Assembly: GCA_027600665.1 (NCBI GenBank)
Contig: JADGJL010000540.1
Location: 1 to 18,653, forward strand
Direction of reading: 5' to 3'
Length of the DNA: 18,653 nucleotides
DNA from: Irineochytrium annulatum
Lineage: Eukaryota; Chytridiomycota; Chytridiomycetes; Chytridiales; Chytridiaceae
Shown: one piece after another, positions 18,215-18,653 of the stretch
How the letters are laid out: the number at the start of each line of letters is the position of its first letter
Position numbering within the stretch: the first letter of the stretch is position 1
Notes under the pieces: model-generated
Seen by the model: only the letters and a program-made list of their open reading frames with translations
The model's database searches: none
Told to the model about the DNA's origin: nothing
Position numbers and translations under genes: made by a program

Positions 18215-18619
18215 TCAGTCCCTCATATCATCCCGATTGCTCGATATCTGTGGAAGCTCGAAAACGGTGCCAAGAGGGACTGTGAGCATAAGATCCTGCT
18301 CCGAAAGGCCGGACCTCTGCAGCAAGCCCCGCACGCAGTTCTCCAACTCCCTCATCCGCTCCTGCTGGCGCGTTGCCAACGCCTGCATCATCTTTATATA
18401 TTCGACGCTACGGCGAAGGATCGAGCCCTACAGAAAATCAATACCGACACCAACGGTAGAAATAAACGTATTAAGCAAACCTTATTCTGAGCGTCCGACT
18501 GGTCCGGGAGCAACATGGCCAGCTCTTGAATTTTCTCGTTGATGTTGTCACGCCGCCGCCTCTCAACGGCGTTGTGGGACTCCCGACGACGCCGCCTCTT
18601 CTCGTTGATCAAGTCCAGC
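18215..18619 (-). CDS. Class-B bHLH-zipper transcription factor, 3' part (5' end outside the window)
   Basis: The last exon is 18215-18427 (70 aa plus TGA). The exon before it is 18481-18619, probably entered through a TCCCAG acceptor at 18620-18625. The 53-nt intron runs GTTTGC to CTGTAG. The protein is a nuclear DNA-binding factor. The basic region (RRRRRESHNAVERRRRDNIN) has His, Glu and Arg at the positions typical of CACGTG-binding bHLH proteins such as USF and Cbf1. Helix 1 is EKIQELAMLLPD, the loop is short, and helix 2 is NKGSILRRSVEYIKMMQAL. Helix 2 continues into a charged Leu-repeat helix (MRELENCVRGLLQRSGL) that likely zippers. The intron falls just before the invariant GSIL of helix 2. 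Only about 116 residues lie in the window, so the N-terminal regulatory part is unseen. Confidence 0.9.
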
Positions 18620-18653
18620 CTGGGACCAAAAGATGGACACGAAGGATCAAAAT

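Overview
This window is nuclear DNA from a fungus. It is fairly GC-rich and carries short spliceosomal introns, mostly 45-140 nt, with GTRNGN-type donors, CTRAC/CTAAY-like branch sites and YAG acceptors. The gene set fits a fungus: an SFP1-type split zinc-finger regulator, a GPI-anchored Ser/Thr/Ala-rich wall protein, a Tag1/DUF3712-like membrane protein and an F-box/JmjC protein. A five-exon LSM5 suggests an intron-rich lineage, such as an early-diverging (chytrid-like) fungus or a basidiomycete. The lineage is an inference, because the window has no rRNA or other marker.

Layout, left to right: (1) SFP1-like zinc-finger gene (+, 569-3213, three exons). (2) About 1.7 kb of T-rich convergent intergenic DNA. 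(3) A proline-rich orphan gene (-, 4960-6844, two exons). (4) An 0.9 kb divergent spacer with an 18-bp perfect palindrome. (5) A four-exon gene for a small secreted precursor with an acidic pro-region and a cationic, Tyr-rich tail (+, 7742-8646). (6) A conserved fungal membrane-protein gene (-, 9464-10468, three exons). (7) A GPI-anchored protein gene (-, 10914-11458), divergent from (8) an acyl-CoA-binding protein gene (+, 11829-12271). (9) A Tag1/DUF3712-like type II membrane protein (-, about 12584-13842) whose 3' end runs into long homopolymers. (10) A poorly resolved stretch with one weak spliced candidate (14528-14858). (11) LSM5 (-, 15263-15852), head-to-head with (12) an F-box/JmjC oxygenase gene (+, 15906-17600). 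(13) The 3' part of a class-B bHLH-zipper gene (-, 18215 to beyond the window).

Most gene models were rebuilt by hand from splice signals, reading phase and family conservation. Several, including LSM5, the secreted precursor, ACBP and bHLH, are invisible as single ORFs. The genes are ordinary unlinked housekeeping or regulatory loci and do not form an evident cluster or pathway. I saw no tRNA, rRNA, transposon, virus-derived gene or CRISPR. The most interesting items are the secreted acidic/cationic precursor, the two zinc fingers split by introns at the same codon, the 53-bp LSM5/JmjC divergent spacer, and an ACBP lacking two canonical ligand tyrosines.
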